DNA of 64,000 nucleotides from NCBI RefSeq assembly GCF_031456545.1, contig NZ_JAVDUV010000001.1, forward strand, positions 1,364,001 through 1,428,000, in the 5' to 3' direction. This DNA is from Agromyces sp. 3263 (GTDB lineage: Bacteria; Actinomycetota; Actinomycetes; Actinomycetales; Microbacteriaceae). Each line of letters starts with the position of its first letter. Positions within the stretch are counted from its first letter, which is position 1. Of the stretch, positions 16,055 to 26,401 are shown one piece after another. Position numbers and translations under genes: made by a program. Under the pieces are notes generated by a model. The model ran no database searches and was not told where the DNA came from. It saw only the letters and a list, made by a program, of their open reading frames with translations.

Positions 16055-17554
16055 ATGTCGGTCGCCGGAACCGAGACCCACCCCGAGGTCGACACCATCG
16101 CGGGCCGCGTGCGCGGCCTTTGGCGCACGGATGCCGCGGGCAACCGTTCTGCGGCCTTCCTCGGCATCCCCTTCGCCGAGCCGCCGGTCGGCGAGCACCG
16201 CTTCGCCGCACCCGTGCCACGTCGCCCGTGGGGCGCCGTGCTCGACGCCACCGAGTTCGGAGCGACCGCGCAGCGCGGCGACCCCGGCGTGACGCTCATC
16301 CCCGAGCCGTCGGTGCCGGGCGAGTCCACGCTGAACGTGAACGTCTTCACGCCCTCGCCGGCGCCGTCCACCGGCTCCGGCCTCCCCGTGCTCGTCTACA
16401 TCCACGGCGGCGGCTACTTCGCCGGCTCCCCCGCCAGCCCCTGGTACGACGGGCAGTCCTTCAACCGCGACGGCGTGGTCACCGTGTCGATCTCGTACCG
16501 CCTCGGCTTCGACGGCTTCGGCTGGATCGCGGATGCCCCGATGAACCGGGGCGTGCTCGACTGGCTGCTCGCCCTCGAGTGGGTGCGCGACAACATCGCG
16601 GCGTTCGGCGGCGACCCGGCGCGGGTGACGATCGCGGGGCAGTCGGCCGGCGGCGGCGCGGTGCTCACCCTCCTCGGCATGCCGGCGGCGCAGCCGCTCA
16701 TCTCGGGTGTCTACAGCATGTCGGGGGTCGCCACCGACATCACCCTCGCCGAGGCCGAGGAGTTCGGCCGGAGGCTGGCCGCGCTGGGCGGCGTGGAGCC
16801 GACGCGGGAAGGGCTGTCGTCGCTCACCGAGGAACGCGTGCTCGAGCTGCAGAAGCAGCTCACCGATCCGGCGCCCGACGGCAACCCGATGACCATGCTG
16901 CGCGGCTTCATCGAGAACGGCCTGACGCTCGGGCCCGTGATCGACGGCGAGCTCATCCCGCGCCGCACCATCGACGCGATCGCCGCGGGGGTCGGCGCCG
17001 ACAAGCCGCTCGTGCTGGGCGCCACCGACGACGAGTTCTCGATGATCCTCGACGGCGCGAAGGACAAGCTCCGCTGGGTGCCCGCGGGCTTCCTCCTCGG
17101 CAAGGTGGGCCTCGCCAGGGCCGAGCGCGCGGCCTACCTCCGTGCGAACACCGACGTGCGCCAGCTCGGCACGGCCGCGGTCCTCGGCCGGTACATCACC
17201 GACCGGATGTTCCGCACCCTCGTGCTGCGCGTCGCCACCGCGCGGGGCGGCGCGCCGACCTGGCTCTACCGCTTCTCCTGGCGGTCGCCGAACTTCGGCC
17301 GTGCGGTGCACTGCGTCGATGTGCCCTTCTTCTTCGACTGCCTCGGCGCCGACCGTGTCTCGGCGATCGGCGGGGAAGCGCCGCCGCAGGCGCTCGCCGA
17401 CGAGGTCCACTCCGCCGCGGTCGCGTTCATCGCGCAGGGCGATCCCGGCTGGCCGAGGGTCACGGATGCCGCGGCCGCAGCGCGGGTCTACGACGTGCCG
17501 TCCGTGGTGTCCGCCGACGCGTTCGCCGGCGTCCGCCCGCTCGTCGATCGCTGA
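16055..17554 (+). CDS. Type B carboxylesterase
   Basis: 499 aa from ATG 16055 with GAGGAG upstream. Alpha/beta hydrolase of the carboxylesterase/para-nitrobenzyl esterase type: GIPFAEPPVG, the oxyanion hole YIHGGGYFAG, nucleophile elbow GQSAGGG (Ser about 196), and the late His in AVHCVDVPFFF. No signal peptide. Cytoplasmic hydrolysis of an ester side group on an imported compound fits the neighbouring transporter, glucosidase and shared operator. Confidence 0.92.
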   Translation: MSVAGTETHPEVDTIAGRVRGLWRTDAAGNRSAAFLGIPFAEPPVGEHRFAAPVPRRPWGAVLDATEFGATAQRGDPGVTLIPEPSVPGESTLNVNVFTPSPAPSTGSGLPVLVYIHGGGYFAGSPASPWYDGQSFNRDGVVTVSISYRLGFDGFGWIADAPMNRGVLDWLLALEWVRDNIAAFGGDPARVTIAGQSAGGGAVLTLLGMPAAQPLISGVYSMSGVATDITLAEAEEFGRRLAALGGVEPTREGLSSLTEERVLELQKQLTDPAPDGNPMTMLRGFIENGLTLGPVIDGELIPRRTIDAIAAGVGADKPLVLGATDDEFSMILDGAKDKLRWVPAGFLLGKVGLARAERAAYLRANTDVRQLGTAAVLGRYITDRMFRTLVLRVATARGGAPTWLYRFSWRSPNFGRAVHCVDVPFFFDCLGADRVSAIGGEAPPQALADEVHSAAVAFIAQGDPGWPRVTDAAAAARVYDVPSVVSADAFAGVRPLVDR

Positions 17555-17621
17555 CCGTTCGGGGCGCGTGCCCCGAACGGGGTACGTGACCCGAAGCGAC
17601 ACGCCGACCATGCTTGCGAGC

Positions 17622-18872
17622 ATGACGAACGTCGGCGAGACATCCGTTCCAACCACCGGCGGCCCCCTGGCCGCGCAGCCCGAACACTCCGCACTCCTCC
17701 TCGAGCATCTCGTGATCCACGGGCCGGCGACGCGCAGCGAACTCGCCACGGCGACCGGCCTCGGCCGGGGCGCCATCGCCGGGCTCGCGGCGCGGCTCAT
17801 CGATGCCGGGGTGCTGCGGCCGGCCGAGCACGACCCGTCGGGCGATGGCCGGGCGACGCCGCTGTCGCTCTCGGCCGCCGACCACGTGATCGTGACCACG
17901 CTCCTGCGACCCGACGAGGCGGTCGCGACCATCGCGGCCCTCTCGGGCGAGGAGCTCGCGCGCTTCGCAGTGCCGATCGACGTCGAGGCCGACGATGCAC
18001 GATCGGATGCCGCGGTCGCACTCGACGCGCTCGGCCTCGCCCTCGCACGTGCACTGGCCCGGGCGGAGCGGGCGCAGCATCCGATCGCCGACATCACCGT
18101 GCTCGTCGACGGCGCGGTCGCCGGCGCACCCCCCGTCGTGATCACCGACGCCCGGCTCGGCGCCGAACCGGTCGACGTGCTCGGCGAGCTGCGCGCCCGT
18201 ACGCCGGCGCTCGTCGCCATGGAGTCGCGGCTGCTCCTGCCGCTCAGCGTCGAGCCCGCCGCGGTCGCCGCGGCCGCGGCCGAATACGCGGAACTGCCGG
18301 GCGTGCACGACGTGCTCTACCTCGAGGGCGACACGGGCGTGACGGCCGCCGCCGTCTCGGGCGGCCGCGCCCTGGTCGGGGCGCACGGACTCGCCGCCTC
18401 GTTCGGCCACCTGCCGGTGGTGCAGGGCGGGGTGCGTTGCGAGTGCGGGCAGCGCGGATGCCTCGCCACGGTCGCGGCGCCGGGCATCGTGCTCGAACGG
18501 GCGGGCCTCGACGCCTTCGCCGCGAAGCACGGTCACACCGCCGCCCTCGAGGAGCTCGCCGTCCGCATCGCCGCGGCCGAGGACCGGGCGCGCTGGTCGT
18601 GGCTCGATGCGGCGCTCTGGATCGGCCGGGCACTGCAGCTCGTGGTGCCGACCCTCGACCCGGCGATCGTCGTTGTCGGCGGGTACTGGTCGCAGTTCGT
18701 CGGCGACATCGACACCGCCTACCGTTCGAACCGCCCGACCATCGGCGGCGGCGCGCTCGAGCCGATCCCCAGCATCATCGCCGCGCGCATCGGGCCCGAC
18801 GCGGGCTTCCTCGGGGCGCGCCGTCGCGCCCGTGACCGCCTCATCGCCCAACCGCTCCTGCTCGCCGGCTGA
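17622..18872 (+). CDS. ROK-family transcriptional regulator (NagC/XylR type)
   Basis: 416 aa from ATG 17622; an in-frame ATG at 17610 is also possible. N-terminal winged HTH (ATRSELATATGLGRGAIAG) followed by a ROK domain with the zinc motif CECGQRGCLAT. The glucokinase-type phosphate loop is weak, as in ROK repressors that only sense sugars. Such proteins control sugar-uptake genes. Its position after the esterase and before an AraC gene, all on the same strand, places it in the carbohydrate block. The target is not evident. Confidence 0.9.
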   Translation: MTNVGETSVPTTGGPLAAQPEHSALLLEHLVIHGPATRSELATATGLGRGAIAGLAARLIDAGVLRPAEHDPSGDGRATPLSLSAADHVIVTTLLRPDEAVATIAALSGEELARFAVPIDVEADDARSDAAVALDALGLALARALARAERAQHPIADITVLVDGAVAGAPPVVITDARLGAEPVDVLGELRARTPALVAMESRLLLPLSVEPAAVAAAAAEYAELPGVHDVLYLEGDTGVTAAAVSGGRALVGAHGLAASFGHLPVVQGGVRCECGQRGCLATVAAPGIVLERAGLDAFAAKHGHTAALEELAVRIAAAEDRARWSWLDAALWIGRALQLVVPTLDPAIVVVGGYWSQFVGDIDTAYRSNRPTIGGGALEPIPSIIAARIGPDAGFLGARRRARDRLIAQPLLLAG

Positions 18873-18936
18873 CGCAGTACTCCCGTCGTCGGCTGACACG
18901 GGGAATGATTCCCCGGCCGGCGCGCTTGCACCACTC

Positions 18937-19818
18937 ATGAGTGCGACCGACGCCGGGCCGGTGCCCGTCGGGTTCGTCGATCCCCAGGACGGGATCGACG
19001 CGGTGCTGCGGCGCCTGCACTGGAGCGTCCGCGAGTTCGGACACGAGGTGCTCGACGCGGGCTCGGTGCGGCACGACGGCGGCGGCGGCATCCGATTCCA
19101 CTACGTCGCGACCGGTGCCGTGGAGCTCCGCCGCACTGGCGTGGAGCCGCTCCGCATGCAGGCCGGCGACTTCGTGCTGCTCCCGCACGGCGGCGGCGTC
19201 GACGTGCACGTCGAACGGGAGACGCGGCTGCTCAGCGGGGCGCTCGCCCTCGAGGGCGCCGACGCCATCGACCCTCGGGTGATGCCCGACGTGCTGTTCA
19301 CGTGCGGGTTCCGCGTCGACGAGCCGATCTTCGCCTCCCTCCTCGAGACGATGCACCGCGAGGCGTCGGCCGACCGCCCCGGCAGCGGCTCCGTGATCGA
19401 GCGGCTCGCCGACGTCGTGGCCTCCGCCGCCGTGCGCATCTGGCTGGAACGCGGTTGCGGCGACGCCCGCGACTGGCTCGCCGCGCCGGCCGACCCGCAT
19501 CTCGGCCGGGCGATCGCGGCCATCCATGACGACCCCGGCTCGCCGTGGACGGTCGAGTCGCTGGCACGGCTCGCACGCGCCTCCCGTTCGCAGTTCGCGG
19601 AGCAGTTCCGCGACGCGGTCGGCGACACCCCGGCGCGCTACCTCACTCGAGTGCGCATGGAGCACGCCGAGCGGATGCTGCGAGCCGGCGTTCCGGTGAC
19701 CGACATCGCGTACCGGCTGGGCTACGAGAGCGACGCGGGATTCAGCCGTGCGTTCCGGCGCCACGCGGGCATTGCGCCGAGCCGGTGGCGTCGCGGCGCC
19801 GTGGCGACGGTCGCCTAG
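18937..19818 (+). CDS. AraC-family transcriptional regulator with cupin-type sensor domain
   Basis: 293 aa from ATG 18937. The N-terminal half is a cupin-like AraC_binding-type domain (GIRFHYVATGAVELRR, QAGDFVLLPHGG). The C-terminal 100 residues hold two HTHs: SPWTVESLARLARASRSQFA and VPVTDIAYRLGYESDAGFSR. Domain order and length fit cupin-type AraC activators of the CupA/OxyR-independent class. The end overlaps the convergent AlkD-like gene by four bases. Confidence 0.92.
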   Translation: MSATDAGPVPVGFVDPQDGIDAVLRRLHWSVREFGHEVLDAGSVRHDGGGGIRFHYVATGAVELRRTGVEPLRMQAGDFVLLPHGGGVDVHVERETRLLSGALALEGADAIDPRVMPDVLFTCGFRVDEPIFASLLETMHREASADRPGSGSVIERLADVVASAAVRIWLERGCGDARDWLAAPADPHLGRAIAAIHDDPGSPWTVESLARLARASRSQFAEQFRDAVGDTPARYLTRVRMEHAERMLRAGVPVTDIAYRLGYESDAGFSRAFRRHAGIAPSRWRRGAVATVA

Positions 19819-20513
19819 GCCCGCGCCGAACCGGGGTCCTGGCGGCGCACGATCTCGGCGATCCAGATCGGCGCGAACGGCGACGTGCATCCGGGCGGCG
19901 TGGGGTAGTCCTTGAGCACCTCCAGCCGCTCGCCGATGCCGATCGCCCGGGCGCGGTACTCGGGGTGGTGGATGCCGATGGCAGCGAGGCACTCGTTCAT
20001 GGCCCACTGCAGGCGGTCGGGTGCGTCCTTCATCCGCGCCTCGATGACGTCGAGCAGCCCCGGCAGGTCGAGTCCGTCGGGGCGCTTCGCGACCCGGTCG
20101 CTCGTCAATGCCCATCCGGCGCTCGCGACGACCGGATCGGCATCGGAGAACCAGGCGGTGCGGAGCTCCTCGACGTGCGGGTTCTTCTTGATCACGTAGC
20201 TGACGAGCCAGTCGTGCACCTTGGGCACGCGCGTGTCGCGGAGCATGGCGTCGAGCTCCGCCGCCGAGTATGCCTTGGGCCGGCCGATCAGGATGGCGAC
20301 GAGACGGGCGGGCGTGTCCTCGGTCTCCCAGAGCTCGGCGGCGAGATCGGGCTGCGTGCCCAGGCGCTTGGCCACCGCCCGCAGCTTGGTGAGGTTGACG
20401 CCGTGGTCGTCGCCGTGGCGCTCGTTCACCGCCCGGACCTTCGGGTCCTCGAGGGCGGCGAGGTCGGCCATGACCCGGCCGACCGTGACCTCCGGTGCCG
20501 ACGGTACCGCCAC
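19815..20513 (-). CDS. DNA alkylation repair protein (AlkD-like HEAT repeats)
   Basis: 232 aa from GTG 20513, preceded by GGAGGAG with a 6-nt gap; the ATG at 20552 has no ribosome site. Helical HEAT-like repeats with LAAELWETEDTPARLVAI, VSYVIKKNPHV and WAMNECLAAIG fit the AlkD/AlkC family, which removes alkylated purines without base flipping. Key acid and Trp residues cannot be placed reliably by eye, so enzymatic activity is inferred from the family. Confidence 0.8.
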   Translation of the reverse strand: MAVPSAPEVTVGRVMADLAALEDPKVRAVNERHGDDHGVNLTKLRAVAKRLGTQPDLAAELWETEDTPARLVAILIGRPKAYSAAELDAMLRDTRVPKVHDWLVSYVIKKNPHVEELRTAWFSDADPVVASAGWALTSDRVAKRPDGLDLPGLLDVIEARMKDAPDRLQWAMNECLAAIGIHHPEYRARAIGIGERLEVLKDYPTPPGCTSPFAPIWIAEIVRRQDPGSARA

Positions 20514-20608
20514 GACGATCTCCTCCGTTTCGCTGCCCCGCCGTCCCAGCATACGAGCGAGCCGGATGAGCGGAGGTCGAGCGCCGGGGGCCGCTCGGGC
20601 CGCGCCGC

Positions 20609-21811
20609 CTACACGCGCCGGCGGGCGGAGCTCAGCACCGCCGCCCCGATCACCGCCGCGATGCCACCGCCCAGGAACGCCGACTGCACGCCCACGGAAT
20701 CGATGAGCAGGCCGCCGACGGCCGCGCCGATCGTGATGGCGATCTGGAATGCCGCGACCACCAGTCCGCCGGCGCTCTCGAGCCGTTCGGGCGCGACGTG
20801 CGCCATCCACGTCTGCACCATCGTGGGCACCGCGCCGAACCCGACGCCCCACACGAACACGGTGACGAAGGCGAGCGGCAGGCTGGAGCCGAGCAGGGCG
20901 AAGACCACCGTGCCCGTGCCGATCGCGACGGGCGCGGCGATCACCAGCACGGGCAGCCGACGATCGGCGAGCGGGCCCGCGACGGCGTTGCCCACGAAGC
21001 TGGCGACGCCGTAGACGAGGAGCAGGAGCGCCAGGAGCTCGGGCGTGAGGCCGCTGACGCCCTCGAATGCCGGGCGGAGGTAGGTGAAGCCCATGAAGTG
21101 GCCGCCGGCGATGAGCACGATGGCGAGGATGCCCGTGGCGACGACGGGCATGCGGGCGGTCTGCAGGAGGGTACGGAAGCCAGGGGCGCCACTCGGCGGG
21201 ATGGACGGCAGCGTGGCGAGCTGCGCGGCGAGGGTCACCAGTCCGGCCGCCGCGGCGAGGAGGAACACCGCACGCCACCCGAGGAGCTCGCCGAAGTACG
21301 CGCCTGCAGGCACGGCGGCGATCGTGGCGAGCGAGACCCCCGCGTTCACGATCGTCATGGCACGACCGAGCCGGTCGGCCGGCACGAGCTGCGCGGTGAC
21401 CGCGAGCGACATCGCCCAGAAGCCCGACAGCGCGAGGCCGAGCAGCAGCCGCGACGCGAGCATCAGGCCGAACGCCGGCGAGAGGGCGACGAGCACGTTC
21501 GACAGGATCGCGAGCGTCGTGAGGCCTGTCATCACCCACCGTCGGTCGACGCGGGGAAGGGCGGACACGATGAGCGGGCCGCCGATGATGCCGCTGATGC
21601 TGGTCGCGGTGACCAGCTGGCCTGCCGCGCCCTCCGAGATGCCGAGGTCGGCCGCGATCGGTGACAGCAGGCTGGCGGGCAGGAACTCGCTCGTCACGAG
21701 CGTGAAGATGCCGAGCCCGAGCGAGACCACGGCGAGCCACGCCGTCCGGGGCAGGCGGCCTACCGTGGCGGGCGCCGGCTGCACCGGCGTCGACAGCGTG
21801 TTCGTTGACAT
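20609..21811 (-). CDS. MFS transporter, DHA1 (drug/sugar efflux type)
   Basis: 400 aa from ATG 21811 (AGGAG upstream). Twelve helices. The start GIFTLVTSEFLPASLLSPIA and the first cytoplasmic loop are typical of the AraJ/NepI/SotB-like DHA1 exporters. These pump out sugars, nucleosides or drugs. No regulator is next to it. It stands between the AlkD-like gene and the mannosyltransferase gene, all on the minus strand. Confidence 0.88.
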   Translation of the reverse strand: MSTNTLSTPVQPAPATVGRLPRTAWLAVVSLGLGIFTLVTSEFLPASLLSPIAADLGISEGAAGQLVTATSISGIIGGPLIVSALPRVDRRWVMTGLTTLAILSNVLVALSPAFGLMLASRLLLGLALSGFWAMSLAVTAQLVPADRLGRAMTIVNAGVSLATIAAVPAGAYFGELLGWRAVFLLAAAAGLVTLAAQLATLPSIPPSGAPGFRTLLQTARMPVVATGILAIVLIAGGHFMGFTYLRPAFEGVSGLTPELLALLLLVYGVASFVGNAVAGPLADRRLPVLVIAAPVAIGTGTVVFALLGSSLPLAFVTVFVWGVGFGAVPTMVQTWMAHVAPERLESAGGLVVAAFQIAITIGAAVGGLLIDSVGVQSAFLGGGIAAVIGAAVLSSARRRV

Positions 21812-21929
21812 GGGACTCCTTCAGGTTCGCGTCCCAGCCTCGCGCGAGGCGTGCGCTCGCACCCGACCGATCGTCGCCACGACCCGACCGTTCCTCCGGG
21901 AAGCGACGCCGCACGGCGGCGAACGGCGG

Positions 21930-22724
21930 TCAGGCCCGGGTGTGGCCGGCTGCCGACCCGCTGCCGTCGGCCGCCGACGCCTTCGGGCGCCGCGGGCCGA
22001 AGCGCGATCGCACGCCCCAGACGGTGACCCGCACCATCGCCTCGAGCACGATCGCCGGGCTCATCTTGGAGTGGCCGCGCACGCGCTCGACGAACGTCAC
22101 CGGCACCTCCACGACGGTGAGTCCGACCTCCCGCGCGTGCCAGAGCATGTCGACCTGGAAGCCGTAGCCGCGGGTGTGCACGTCCTCGAGGCGGATGCGG
22201 CGCAGTCCGGCCGCGCGGAACGCCCGGTAGCCCGCGGTCGCGTCGCGGGTGTCGAGCCGCAGCACCATGCGGGCGTAGGCGCTCCCCCACTTCGACAGCA
22301 GCTCCCGGTGGCGCGGCCAGTTCTCGATGGAGCCGCCCGGCACCCACCGCGAGCCGATCACGAGGTCGGGACGTCGGCCCGCGGCATCCGGGCGCTCGAG
22401 CGCCTCGAGCAGGCGGGGCAGCTGCTCGGGCAGGTGCGAGCCGTCGGCGTCGAGCTGCACGATGGGGTCGTAGCCGCGCTCGAGCGCCCAGCCGAACGCC
22501 GCCAGATAGGCCGCGCCCAGGCCGTCCTTCGAGGTGCGGTGCAGCACGGTCACCGCGGCGTCCGCCGCGGCGAGCTCGTCGGCGAGCTCGCCGGTGCCGT
22601 CGGGCGACGAGTCGTCGACGACGAGCACGGATGCCGCGGGCACCGCCGCGCGTAGCCGGGCCACCATGTCGGCGAGGTTCTCGCGCTCGTTGTAGGTCGG
22701 TATCACGACGAGTGTGCCGGCCAT
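21930..22724 (-). CDS. Polyprenol-phosphate mannose synthase-like glycosyltransferase (GT2)
   Basis: 264 aa from ATG 22724, ribosome site GAGGGAG. GT2 fold: VVIPTYNERENLADM, DDSSPDGTGELAD, and the catalytic QLDADGSH. The YGFQVDML block and GHSKMS near the C-terminus are typical of dolichol/polyprenol monophosphomannose synthases (DPM1, mycobacterial Ppm1). It would transfer mannose from GDP-mannose to polyprenyl phosphate for lipoglycan or protein mannosylation at the membrane. It has no membrane helix and no fused Lnt domain. Confidence 0.9.
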   Translation of the reverse strand: MAGTLVVIPTYNERENLADMVARLRAAVPAASVLVVDDSSPDGTGELADELAAADAAVTVLHRTSKDGLGAAYLAAFGWALERGYDPIVQLDADGSHLPEQLPRLLEALERPDAAGRRPDLVIGSRWVPGGSIENWPRHRELLSKWGSAYARMVLRLDTRDATAGYRAFRAAGLRRIRLEDVHTRGYGFQVDMLWHAREVGLTVVEVPVTFVERVRGHSKMSPAIVLEAMVRVTVWGVRSRFGPRRPKASAADGSGSAAGHTRA

Positions 22725-22814
22725 TCGCTCCCTCACTCGCGCAGGCGTGTTCGCGCTATCGTAACCGCCCACGCCGTGGGAGGCGTGCGGCAGGGAGCGT
22801 CAGCGCACCGAGCC

Positions 22815-24326
22815 TCAGCGCACGCCGGCCATGAGCCGCAGCACCGGCTTGCGGCCGAACCACAGCGCCGCACCCAGCACGACCGCGATGCCGCCGAGGA
22901 CCGCGAAGTAGGTCGTCTGGTTCACCACCGTGTAGAGCTGGGCGAGCACGCCGGCGATCGACGTGCCGAGCGCCACCGAGAGGAAGAACAACGCGACCAT
23001 CTGGGTGTGGAAGACCCGCGGCGCGAGCTTCGTGGCGACCGACAGCCCGACCGGGGAGAGCAGCAGCTCGGCCACGGTGAACACGAGCAGGATGAGCACC
23101 ATCCAGAGCAGCGGCGTGGAGCTCGGGCCGCCGTCGGCGAACGGGAGGAACAGCAGGAAGGCGAGGCCCATCAGCACGGTGCCGAGCGCGAACTTCACGG
23201 GTGTCGACGGCTGGCGCTCGCCGAGCTTCGTCCACATCGCGGCGAACACGCCCGACAGCACGATGATGAAGATCGGGTTGATCGACTGCACCCACGGCAC
23301 CGGCATCACCCAGCCGAAGATGCTCCGGTCGAGCTGCTCGTCGGCGTAGATCGTGAGCACGGTGAACTGCTGCTGGTAGAGCGACCAGAACGCGACGCTC
23401 GCGATGAAGAGCGGGATGAACGCGAAGACGCGGCTGCGCTCGACCGAGGTGATGCGATGGCTGCGCAGGATCACCACGAAGTACGAGATCGTGGCGACGA
23501 TCGTGGCGCCGACCACCCAGGTCGCGATGTTGCCGGCGTTCAGCAGGCCCGTCAGCACGAGCACGACGATGAGCAGGATCCCCGCGACGGCGACGCCGAT
23601 CATGAGGCCACGCCGCGAGCGCGGCAGCGGGTTCGGCACGACGGATGCCACGGCCGGCAGCCCCTTGCGTCCGAACGCGTACTGGGTGAGGCCGATGGCC
23701 ATGCCGATCGCGGCGACGGCGAAGCCCCAGTGGAATCCCCAGGTGTCCTGCACGAGGCCGGTGATCAGCGGGCCGAGGAACGCGCCGAGGTTGATGCCGA
23801 GGTAGAACAGCGAGAACCCGGCGTCGCGCCTCGGGTCGTGCTCGGAGTAGAGCGTGCCGACCACGCTCGTCGCGTTCGCCTTGAGTCCGCCCGAGCCGAA
23901 CGCGACGAGCACGAGCCCCACCCCGACGCCGAGGAACCCGGGCAGCGCGGCGAGCGCGATGTGGCCGCCCATGATCACTATGGCGCTGTAGAAGAGCACC
24001 CGCTCGGAGCCGAGCAGCCGGTCGGCGATCCACGCACCGAGGATCGTCGAGAGGTAGACCGCCCCGCCGTACGCCCCGACGATGCCCGCGGCGACGGCCT
24101 GGTCGACGCCGAGACCGCCGTCGGAGAGCGAGTAGTAGAGGTACAGCAGCAGGATGCCCTGCATGCCGTAGAAGCTGAACCGCTCCCACATCTCGACGCC
24201 GAAGATGTGCACGAGCGGCCGTGGCTGCCCGAAGAATCCGTGGTCCCCCGAGGTGTCGCGCTCGACGGTGACGACCGGCTCGCCTGGTCCGTGCTCCCCC
24301 GGGGCAGGTTCGATGACGCTGCCCAT
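22815..24326 (-). CDS. POT/PTR-family proton-coupled oligopeptide transporter
   Basis: 503 aa from ATG 24326. MWERFSFYGMQGILLLYLYY carries the ExxERFxYYG motif used in proton coupling, and FSLFYLGINLGAFLGP is the second PTR signature. About fourteen helices. It would import di- and tripeptides. It faces the phosphopantetheinyl transferase gene divergently. TACCCT lies 7 nt before the start, with no Shine-Dalgarno. Confidence 0.93.
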   Translation of the reverse strand: MGSVIEPAPGEHGPGEPVVTVERDTSGDHGFFGQPRPLVHIFGVEMWERFSFYGMQGILLLYLYYSLSDGGLGVDQAVAAGIVGAYGGAVYLSTILGAWIADRLLGSERVLFYSAIVIMGGHIALAALPGFLGVGVGLVLVAFGSGGLKANATSVVGTLYSEHDPRRDAGFSLFYLGINLGAFLGPLITGLVQDTWGFHWGFAVAAIGMAIGLTQYAFGRKGLPAVASVVPNPLPRSRRGLMIGVAVAGILLIVVLVLTGLLNAGNIATWVVGATIVATISYFVVILRSHRITSVERSRVFAFIPLFIASVAFWSLYQQQFTVLTIYADEQLDRSIFGWVMPVPWVQSINPIFIIVLSGVFAAMWTKLGERQPSTPVKFALGTVLMGLAFLLFLPFADGGPSSTPLLWMVLILLVFTVAELLLSPVGLSVATKLAPRVFHTQMVALFFLSVALGTSIAGVLAQLYTVVNQTTYFAVLGGIAVVLGAALWFGRKPVLRLMAGVR

Positions 24327-24333
24327 GGGGGGA

Positions 24334-24339
24334 AGGGTA
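24334..24339 (-). promoter_or_regulatory. -10 box TACCCT, leaderless peptide transporter
   Basis: Reads TACCCT on the minus strand, 7 nt before the ATG at 24326. Confidence 0.45.
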
Positions 24340-24414
24340 CTCCTCCCCGAGCGGATGCCGCGACCACGGACCACCCGCTTGCCGCGGTGGCGGCGGCGAT
24401 GGTGGACTGGCGCC

Positions 24415-25071
24415 ATGCCGGCTGGGACGACGACGATCGGGATCGTGCGCCTCGCGTGGGGCGATCCGGGCTCGTTCGACCGCGCACGCGCGGAGCGGCT
24501 GCTCGGGCCGGCCGAGCGCGAGCGCGCGGCGAGCATCGTCGCGCCCGGACGGCGTGACCGCTTCCTGCTGGGTCGCCTGCTCGCGCGCGACCTCGCCGCC
24601 GCAGCGGGCGGGGTCCGCGCCGAGGACGTGACCGTCACGGCCATGTGCGATCGCTGCGGAGCCGAGCACGGGCGACCGCGGCTGCGCTGGCCGGATGCCG
24701 CAGGCCCGCCGCCCGAGGTCGGCCTCGCGTCCTGCCCGGGGCTCGTGATCGCGGCGCTCGCACCCGCCGGCGTCCCCGTCGGCGTCGACGTGGAGCGTCC
24801 CTCGGCGGCGCACGGCGACGACCGCACCCGGCGCGCCGACCTCGCCGCCGTCCTCGGCGGCTCACCTCGCACGGTGGTGCGCCGCTGGGTGCGCGCCGAG
24901 GCCGTGCTCAAGGCGGACGGACGCGGCCTGCGGGAGGATCCCGCCTCGGTCGTCGTGCACGGGACCATCGCGCGCATCGCCGGCGAGCCGACGCCCTATC
25001 GCCTGATCGATCGGCGGATCGCCGGGTGTCTCGTCAGCGTCGCGGTGGGTCCGGTTCCACCGCCGGGCTGA
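24415..25071 (+). CDS. 4'-phosphopantetheinyl transferase (Sfp type)
   Basis: 218 aa from ATG 24415. The two family motifs are present: VGVDVERP (GxDxE, metal binding) at about residue 122 and [16 protein letters not shown] (W-x2-AEAxxK). There is an additional [11 protein letters not shown] motif, typical of actinobacterial members. It moves phosphopantetheine from CoA to the Ser of carrier domains. The synthetase gene 1.3 kb away has such a carrier domain, so it is the likely partner. Its 3' end overlaps the convergent aminopeptidase gene by 38 bp. Confidence 0.9.
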   Translation: MPAGTTTIGIVRLAWGDPGSFDRARAERLLGPAERERAASIVAPGRRDRFLLGRLLARDLAAAAGGVRAEDVTVTAMCDRCGAEHGRPRLRWPDAAGPPPEVGLASCPGLVIAALAPAGVPVGVDVERPSAAHGDDRTRRADLAAVLGGSPRTVVRRWVRAEAVLKADGRGLREDPASVVVHGTIARIAGEPTPYRLIDRRIAGCLVSVAVGPVPPPG

Positions 25072-26401
25072 GGGGCGCGGTCGGCGGCAGGTGCGGCAGT
25101 TCGGGACGGTGGAGCCAGGTCTCGAAGAAGGTGCCGACCGGACGCCCCGTGAGTTCGGAGACGAGCGCGATGAAGTCTGCGGTGGTGGCCGTGGCGTGCC
25201 GGTACCGCGTCGTCCACTCGCGGAGCACCGCGAAGAAGGCGTCGTCTCCGACGAGGAGACGCAGGGCGTGCAGGGTGAGGGCGCCGCGCTTGTAGAGGCG
25301 GTCGTCGAACATGCGCGCGGCGCCCGGATCGCCGATGAGCAGGTCCTCGGGCAGCCGCGAGAGGCGGGCGTGGTGGTCGCGCGCGATCCGGTCGATCGGG
25401 GCCGCGCCCGACGCATCCGCCCACAGCCACTCGGCGTAGCAGCAGAACCCCTCGTTGAGCCAGATGTCCTGCCAGCGGGCGAGGCCGACGCTGTTGCCGA
25501 ACCACTGGTGGGCGAGCTCGTGGGCGATCAGGCGCTCCTCGCCGCCGTGGCCATCGATGTGGTTCGCGCCGAAGACCGCGAGCCCCTGCGCCTCGAGTGG
25601 GATCTCGAGGGCGTCGGCCGTCACGACGACGGCGTAGCGCTCGAAGGGGTACGGGCCGAACGCCGCCTCGAACGTCGCGAGCATCCGGGGCACCGGCGCG
25701 AAGTCGGCGGCGACGCGTCGCTCCAGCGGCCGGGGGAAGTACACGGCGCCCTCGGCCCCGTCGAACACGAGCCGCTGCGTCACGTACCGCCCGATCTGCA
25801 GCATCACGAGGTAGCTCGCCGTCGGCTCGGGCTGCACGTAGACCCAGACCCCCTGCCCGCTGACCACCCGGTGGTCCTCGAGCTCGCCGTTGGCCACGAC
25901 GGTGTACGCGGCATCCGTCTCGACGCGGATGCGGTAGCTCGCCTTGTCGTACGGGTGGTCGTTGCACGGGAACCACGTCGGCGCACCCGACGGCTGCGAC
26001 GCCACGAGCACCCCGTCGTCGAGCTCCTCCCAGCCGATCGCGCCCCAGGCCCGCGTGCGCCGCGGCTTCGGGGCTCCGCCGTACTCGACGACGACGAGGA
26101 ACTCGGTGCGGGCCTCGATCGGTCGCTCCGGCGTGATCCGCAGCTTGCCCTGCACCTGCCGGAAGTCGGCGCGGCGCCCCTCGACCCGCACGGCCGACAC
26201 CGAGAGGCCCACGAGGTCGAGGCTGAACCGCGCCAGCCGCTGGCTCGAGTGCAGGAGCAGCTCGGCCGTGCCGTCGAGGCGGTTGCGGGCGATGCGGTAG
26301 CGCAGCGAGAGCGCGATCGACACGGTGCGATAGCCCCCGTTGCCGCTCTGCGGCAGGTATGCGTCGCCCGCCGTGTCGGCGCCGATCTCCGAGGCGTGCA
26401 T
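25034..26401 (-). CDS. M1-family zinc aminopeptidase
   Basis: 455 aa from ATG 26401. Zinc site [10 protein letters not shown] with the distal Glu in LNEGF (HExxH at 294-298, Glu 317). The exopeptidase loop GAMEN is not obvious; the equivalent stretch is AQGLAVFG. No signal peptide. At 455 aa it is a short M1 enzyme without the C-terminal helical domain. The ATG overlaps the stop of the Pls/PosA-type synthetase (TGATG), so the two are translationally coupled. Trimming or degrading the product of that synthetase, or conferring self-protection, is a reasonable hypothesis. Confidence 0.92.
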   Translation of the reverse strand: MHASEIGADTAGDAYLPQSGNGGYRTVSIALSLRYRIARNRLDGTAELLLHSSQRLARFSLDLVGLSVSAVRVEGRRADFRQVQGKLRITPERPIEARTEFLVVVEYGGAPKPRRTRAWGAIGWEELDDGVLVASQPSGAPTWFPCNDHPYDKASYRIRVETDAAYTVVANGELEDHRVVSGQGVWVYVQPEPTASYLVMLQIGRYVTQRLVFDGAEGAVYFPRPLERRVAADFAPVPRMLATFEAAFGPYPFERYAVVVTADALEIPLEAQGLAVFGANHIDGHGGEERLIAHELAHQWFGNSVGLARWQDIWLNEGFCCYAEWLWADASGAAPIDRIARDHHARLSRLPEDLLIGDPGAARMFDDRLYKRGALTLHALRLLVGDDAFFAVLREWTTRYRHATATTADFIALVSELTGRPVGTFFETWLHRPELPHLPPTAPLSPAVEPDPPRR